A stretch of 64,000 bases of DNA. Source: Phascolomyces articulosus (Eukaryota; Mucoromycota; Mucoromycetes; Mucorales; Lichtheimiaceae). This document shows, in pieces, positions 58,458 to 64,000 of the stretch; positions within the stretch are counted from its first letter, which is position 1; every line of letters starts with the position of its first letter. The notes under the pieces are model-generated. The model did not search any database and had not been told where the DNA came from. It was given only the letters and a program-made list of their open reading frames with translations. The DNA is taken from NCBI GenBank assembly GCA_025677815.1, contig JAIXMP010000052.1:124001-188000 (forward strand), given 5' to 3'. The translations under genes and the position numbers were made by a program.

Positions 58458-59860
58458 ATGCTTCCACGATCTTTCTTTTCTGCTTCTTCACTAAAGTCTC
58501 CTCAGACAAATAATGCTAATAATAGTGGTAAAAAAACAGGTTTCATTTGATAATGATGTTTTAATGAGTATTTCATTGATTAAACACTCGCGTCTTTGGT
58601 TTTTTTCTTTTGTTTACGACTTTAAAAGGTGACGAAGCTACAACGAGTCCACAACGTAATTTGAGGCAATCACGCAGAGGTGCTGAACGAGATAATAGTA
58701 ATACACGAGAGATTAATACGGAACGTAACACTTCACCTATACTTTTTCCAAATGAATCGGATGCACATGCGGATCGTTATATGAGTGCCGATTCATTGGA
58801 TTCGAGTTCTGGTGACGAAGAAGACGAAGGAATGTCTTCCAATTTACAAGATCTTATGCTTCAGGTGATAACATCAATTTTGATTAAAAATAAATAAAGA
58901 AAGTAAGAATGAGAATGAAAGGGATAGTTACTTGAGATTTATTTAATACGTAGCTTCGACAACAACAAGAAAGGCAAGCAAGATATGTCGAAAAGACACG
59001 CAGAATTGGCCGACGGATGCAGAAGACCAGTTTAAAAATTGCTCAATTAACTGGTATGGGATTACCTCACGAGTCGTTATCGCCAAGTAATAGGTCTCGA
59101 TCTGTGTATGTCCAATTTTTTTTAATTCTTCATAATTTGCATGAATTTTGTTATCTTGATTTTATATCCACTATTTACAAAAAAGTATATATAAATATTT
59201 ATATTTTTAATAGAAGCAAGAGTGTTGCCCCACCCTCTCCGTCTCATCCTATTGAGTCTGATGGTGAACAGCCATTACGGCGACCTATGCTTGCCAAACG
59301 TTCAGCAGGTCAACCTCGACAATTAACGTTACCACCTGCAAAAATACAACGTCCAAATAACAGTGATGAGCCTACCCCTCTTCCTATGACACGAAAAACG
59401 GTAATATATTCAATTTGGATGATGATTATTTTATTTGGTGAATTTTCAATGTTGATTTTTTCATTTGTTCCTGTTTGTCATAATAGGGCCCTCGGGCGAG
59501 CAGTACTCGTCCAAACGAATCAATGGCAACAACAAGAGCAGCGACTCCTTCCAGTAGTAGTCGAGTACCAAAGACTGAACAGATCAACCTGGCTTCACAA
59601 AATGTATGTGATTTGTACCTGAATCGAAACCAAGATGTGAAGACGACAGCATTTGCGAAAAAACCTCGAAGCTTGTTGTTTAATATTGCGGAAAAGGGTT
59701 CAAGTATGAGTGATTTACTGATTTCGACTTCGTTAAAAGGGTATGTCAAACTAAGATATGTTTATACAGGTCATATGCCCATGTGAATGATAAACTAATT
59801 TAATAATAATAAATTATAGCGATATGCAATTCTGGTAGGTTAAGGTTGTGTTGTAGTGCA

Positions 59861-59894
<34 letters not shown>

Positions 59895-61518
59895 CACGAA
59901 AGTAGGAGAGCATACTAATGGGAATAAAAATATCGAATCAACGGATAATCATTGTTTTTCCTTGTCGACAGGAATGCATCTACTCGAAGGTAAGAAAAAA
60001 AGCTTCCCGATCTACTTTTTCCCACAATACATAGAGAATCTTTCAAAATATTTCTTATTAAAAAATGGTTGATCCTCTAGTTTGATTACAAATGTTGGAC
60101 CTGAACGGCTTAATAACAATGGATGGATTGAAGAATTATGCTGGGTAACTCCTACTACACTCGCGTTATGTATGGGGCGATCAAGAAATGAACACAAAAT
60201 TGACTATTCAGATTCAGTTCATCTAGCACATATTAAAGGTGTTAAAGCGGTAATATATATATATTTAAAACTGCTGTGACATAGTTGAGCTGATAAAAAT
60301 ATCTCTTCACTTATTTATTTTGTTATTTATTAGGATGATGTCGATATCCATGTACAGGGATTTGCAGAGAAGTCTCCACATAAAAAAGAAATTATAGCTG
60401 TTACTCCAGTTCATCTTGGTCAGACTGGTTCTGTAGGAGTAGAACGTACGAGTTTTGTTACTGGTGGATCTGACCATTTAGTAGTAAGTATTGTTATTTT
60501 TTTTTTCAAGAAGAATGGGAATCGAATTGCGAATCCGAATGATAAAAAGTTTTTTTTGGTGGTATATTCAAAAATGGTATCCAATGATAAAAATGTATAG
60601 TGTCTTTGGGATATGATTCGAGATAGTCCACAGGAAGATTTTGCTCTCACGGATGTCAATACACTCGGCATCAAACATACAAGCAGTGTGCAGGCATTAT
60701 GTTATGACTCTCATCATGACAAATTATATACGGGTGGTGCTGATTCAAAATTATTTACGTATGATATGTTGTCACAGAGAACAATCAATGAGTTAAAATG
60801 TAGCAATCGAGTAAGAAATTGTGCTAACACTTTCTTTTATTAAGAAAGGTGAAGAGAAGTAATACGGATTTTATTTTAACCCCCCTACTTTTTTTTTACA
60901 TATAGCTCAACCATATCCTGAAAAATCCCAAAGATCAAAACTTGCTATTGATCAAGTAAATTTTATATTTATTTTATGAGAGGAACGAAGAGAGTAGGTT
61001 GGAAGTATGATGATATTAATAATTTTGGAATTTGATATGTTATAGTCAAGCACAGACAAGTAACCAGTTTACCGTTTATGATCAACGTATACATGGAGTC
61101 AGAGGTTTGAAGCTATCCTTTGGTTTCTCAGAAACAGAAAATTTGTCACGGTATATTAAACCAGATTGGCAACAAGATGGCTATATTGTTGTTTGTGGAA
61201 GTCAGTCAGAATCAAAAGTTCATTTCTGGTAAGGAAGACTAGTAACTAATACCATCTCCAACAAATGAATCAGGTTTTTTTTTTTTTTTTTTGGTATACC
61301 ACTGATATTTTTTCTTGTTGGGATTTAGGGATATTCGTTATAGTGGAGTTGGGCGTGGCCCATGCTTTAGTTTATTAACTCAAGGAGCGACCCCATCACG
61401 AGTCCTTCGAACTTTATTATTACCTGATCGAAACACACTGGTATCCGTTTCATCCACACGAACCATGACTTGGACAGATTATACAGTACAACCTAATTCA
61501 ACGATCAGTGCCATTTGA
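58458..61518 (+). CDS. WD40-repeat protein with disordered N-terminal half
   Basis: The most likely first exon is 58458-58527 (MLPRSFFSASSLKSPQTNNA), joined in frame to exon 2 at 58629. The N-terminal half is Ser/Arg/Pro-rich and acidic, with a basic helical piece (QQERQARYVEKTRRIGRRMQ) and SLKIAQLTGMGLPHE. An 18-nt microexon (59972-59989) links SLKGNASTRSL. The C-terminal half looks like a beta-propeller: WIEELCWVTPTTLALCMG, VERTSFVTGGSDHLVCLWDM, SVQALCYDSHHDKLYTGGAD, LFTYDMLSQRTINELKC, LLLISQAQTSNQFTVYDQRI, YIVVCGSQSESKVHFWDIRY and LRTLLLPDRNTLVSVSSTRT. WD-like dipeptides are WDM, YDM, YDQ and WDI. It ends at 61518. It is probably a scaffold, possibly for ubiquitin ligase or chromatin complexes, but the orthologue is not identified. 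Confidence 0.78.
59972..59989 (+). other. 18-nt microexon of the WD40 gene
   Basis: GAATGCATCTACTCGAAG is flanked by TCGACAG upstream and GTAAGA downstream. The previous exon ends AAAGG at 59740 and the next begins at 60081 after CTCTAG. Joining through the microexon keeps the frame (Gly-Asn-Ala-Ser-Thr-Arg-Ser). Skipping it would also keep frame, so it could be alternative. Confidence 0.65.
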
Positions 61519-62983
61519 GTTTTATTTGGGTCACAAAATCACATAGCTAAAAAAAAAATTCCCATAATACTTTATTCCATCCATAATTCGTGCATATAAC
61601 AATTATAAAATTCGCTTAATATGCATTTATCATATTATTAAACGTCATTATTCATCATCATCTCTTTATCTTCTATAAGCTCGTATGTTTTTCCTTTTCC
61701 CCCGTGTCTTGAGTGAAGTCTCTCGCATTGTTGTGCTAGTAGATTTATTCTGAAGTTTCTTTGCAGCATACTTTAAGTGGATTATCTCTTTATTTTACTT
61801 GACTCCCTCTCCGTCTATTATACCTATAATTTTCACTTTGCGTAAATTGAGTATAAAGAATAAAAATAACAATGTTAAAACTCTATTTATTTGTAACATT
61901 TCATAAATTACAAAGAACCAATTGCAATAAAAAAAAGATTTTATTACTAAAAATGGTTTTATATCCATGATATATATTTTATTTATTTATTTTTAGTAAA
62001 TGTTTATGTATGAATGTGAAAGAGGAATTAGTATTAGTCCTCAAATTAACCAATGTTAGATGGTGAATAGAGATATGTATATTGTTATGTTATGGGTACA
62101 AATAACATGCTGTAAAAAAATATAGTTGTGGTAAGATCCTGGAGAAGAGGTAGGAGGTACCCTGCTGGATGGCATTTGTATCGATAAAGATAAAAAACGT
62201 TTAGATGTATGATCCCATCGTAGCTTGATGATGCACTTTGGAAGACTAGACTTAATTGGCTTTGTATATAGTGGAAACATAGACGATCGTGTCTAAATAT
62301 CTGGTTGGCACTTGTGATTTATGTAATTATTTTTGTTGTATTTGGAGTTTTTGATGGATGACACGGGACAAAGCTTCGCGACTGAACAAAAATCATTTAG
62401 TGATAGACCCACGTTTGCTTTGTTTGAGTAATAGTAGGTATGATGAATGGCATAATATTGACGATGGTGCGATGATTTTGTAAAAATAAACTGACAGTGG
62501 TATTGAAGTATTGTTCTTGAAAAGATGCAGGTAAAGATGAAACGTCGTCATGTGTATAAAGTTGCCATAGTGTCTTGTAAAGTGAAGTTGGCTCAGGTAC
62601 AAAGGCTACTTGCAAAGGATCATGGGATCGGATGTTACTTTTCATAGTAGACGTTGGAAAAAGAGAAACAGGAGCTAAAAGTTGTGTTCAATATCCTTTG
62701 AAAGACATTGTGGCCTCCCATCAAAACCATACATGCTATTCTTGGCATCGTAGCTGTAATGATAAAAGAGAGGAAAAGTCGTTGTTGTGATAGAAAATAG
62801 CTTCAATTAGAGATTCTTGTGCTAGTCAAGCAATAACAATAATGGCGTTGTTGATATCAGCCGGTGATCGATCAGATGCTTGATATAACTTGTTGGAAAA
62901 AAATCATTCCAGATGACGACTGTTGGGTTTTGACCCAATTTCTTTTTAAATAGATGACCCACTAGACCATTTATTTTGTCAAC
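61519..62983. other. Intergenic region with a doubtful minus-strand gene
   Basis: AT-rich 3' flank of the WD40 gene up to about 62040, then a more balanced patch (62060-62650) described in its own entry. From 62650 to 62983 nothing is recognised. Confidence 0.4.
62337..62645 (-). CDS. Doubtful minus-strand coding segment
   Basis: An ATG at 62645 opens an 82-codon frame with protein-like composition: MKSNIRSHDPLQVAFVPEPT, SLYKTLWQLYTHDDVSSLPA and FQEQYFNTTVSLFLQNHRTI. Just past it, after an acceptor-like TTGTTCAG, the minus strand reads SREALSRVIHQKLQIQQK then a stop. The implied intron (about 27 nt) is shorter than any other here, which argues against a working gene. Lower down (62060-62250), KCIIKLRWDHTSKRFLSL is also coding-like. 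It is either a small gene with a wrong model or another relic beside the F-box pseudogene. Family unknown. Confidence 0.28.
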
Positions 62984-63914
62984 ATGGCTACAGATAAAAG
63001 CTCCAAAGCTGCAATTGAAAGAGAAAACAAGCGAAACTCGGTGGCTACAGATCAAAATGATTAATCTGCTAGCAAGAAACAGAAGAAGTGTTCCAAAAAA
63101 GAAGAAGAAGCATTGAAAAGGTGGCCATTTACCTAAACACTATTTGCCTTTTGAAGTATGGGAAGAAGTGTTTGGTTATTTGTGTCCCTCTCAACTTGCA
63201 CGCGTTTCTATGGCAACTCCTTATTTTAAGGCAGTTGTTGAACAAATGGAAATTTGGGAAAAGATCGCCAAACGTGCATTACCAAAGCGCAAGGCAGATT
63301 CGAAAAGAAAGAGCATGAAGACAGATTACAAACGAGTAATCTTTAAATCGAAAATTATTTGTGAAAATTGCCACAAGAAGTGTACACATGGTTATCGTGC
63401 CGCATTACCAGTGTACTCAGCAATACACAAGAAAGACATCAACATGTGTTTGAAATGTAGACAAAAGCATTTCGAAGAGTTTCTCGAGACTTCGCATCCC
63501 AGTGCAAACGAAAAAAATTTGGAAGTAAGGTAGCAGTTTGAAGATCAAATAGCTCATGAGAAGAAACCAACGCTGAAACGAAAGAAAGAGTTGAAAAGCA
63601 CATTGACTACAAACGACACTGCATATGATGTAGAAAATAGTTATCACACTGGTCATGTTGAAGATGAAGAATAAAATGCCAACGATATGCTTAAGCAAAC
63701 AGTAGCCGGAAGAAATTGACAACTTGCAGAACAAACAGCAGATGAAGAAAAACGAAAGGAAAAACTTCGGGCAAGACTTGCTGAATATGACATTGAATTG
63801 ACACCAGAGAAGACTGCAACTGGATATATCCGCACAGGTAAGAATTTCAATGAAACTATTGATAATCAATTAGCATTTCGTAGATCGCGAGTTAATCGGT
63901 CATTACATAAATAA
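62984..63914 (+). pseudogene. F-box-like protein pseudogene
   Basis: The start ATG at 62984 opens MATDKSSKAAIERENKRNSV and meets TAA at 63062; Lys-rich sequence follows (SASKKQKKCSKKEEEALKR). A frame change near 63117-63125 leads into HLPKHYLPFEVWEEVFGYLC with PSQLARVSMATPYFKAVV, which fits an F-box helix pair (LPFEVWEEVFGYL). A Cys-containing segment follows (KIICENCHKKCTHGY, MCLKCRQKHFEEFL). The same frame then continues, broken by TAG (63531), TAA (63672) and TGA (63717), before ending naturally at 63912-63914. Intact relatives would act as substrate adaptors of SCF ubiquitin ligases. Four stops and a frameshift make this copy dead unless read through. It resembles, from memory, a large F-box family of mucoralean genomes. 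Confidence 0.68.
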
Positions 63915-64000
63915 TAGTATAAATGATGTAAAAAACAAACAACCGTGAAAGTAATGAGAGAAAGGAAACCCACCCCTGTCCTGCACCGAAGTGCTACCTC
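63915..64000 (+). other. Window end, no feature
   Basis: Eighty-six bases after the F-box-like pseudogene. Nothing is recognised. Confidence 0.5.

Overview
The window looks like nuclear DNA of an early-diverging filamentous fungus, most likely Mucoromycota (Mucorales-like). It is AT-rich, with short (about 45-130 nt) phase-variable GT-AG introns in almost every gene. CAA/CAG-, serine- and asparagine-rich low-complexity protein segments are common, and three tandem cytochrome P450s resemble the mucoralean CYP509 group. No tRNA, rRNA, CRISPR or bacterial operon structure was seen. Every gene model and family call rests on reading the sequence; no database search was run.

Layout. 0.2-5.5 kb, minus strand: a mitochondrial-type malic enzyme, a candidate tiny membrane protein gene and an MpaB-like oxygenase that appears to carry a one-base frameshift. 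5.5-10.3 kb: gene-poor DNA with decayed coding fragments, a 16-bp palindrome and a 20-bp tandem repeat. 10.4-13.0 kb, plus: a YML020W-like alpha/beta hydrolase. 13.0-14.7 kb: relics, including part of a Tc1/mariner-like DDE transposase. 14.7-15.8 kb, minus: a glutathione S-transferase. 15.8-18.8 kb: no gene, with a degenerate TTCAT-rich array. 18.8-20.2 kb, plus: an HSL-type esterase whose HGGG oxyanion motif reads LGGG. 20.4-24.1 kb, minus: a VTC-domain protein with a poor SPX-like N-terminus and one terminal membrane helix. 26.3-27.5 kb, minus: an Lsb1/Pin3-like SH3 protein. 30.3-31.4 kb, plus: RNA polymerase III subunit C31 (RPC7). 33.3-35.9 kb, plus: a five-LIM protein. 36.5-37.9 kb, plus: a triple-KH RNA-binding protein. 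38.7-41.7 kb, plus: a BRCT-containing family X DNA polymerase. 42.8-53.3 kb, minus: three tandem P450 paralogues. 55.5-57.5 kb, plus: a rhomboid-family membrane protein lacking both catalytic residues. 58.5-61.5 kb, plus: a WD40 protein with an 18-nt microexon. 63-63.9 kb: an F-box-like pseudogene with several stops.

Most genes are independent housekeeping or regulatory loci. The only real cluster is the P450 tandem, which points to local duplication and divergence in oxidative or secondary metabolism. The observations most worth following are the apparently dead rhomboid, the LGGG hydrolase, the polymerase X with a Pol mu-like sugar pocket, the atypical VTC protein, and the relic-rich gene-poor stretches.
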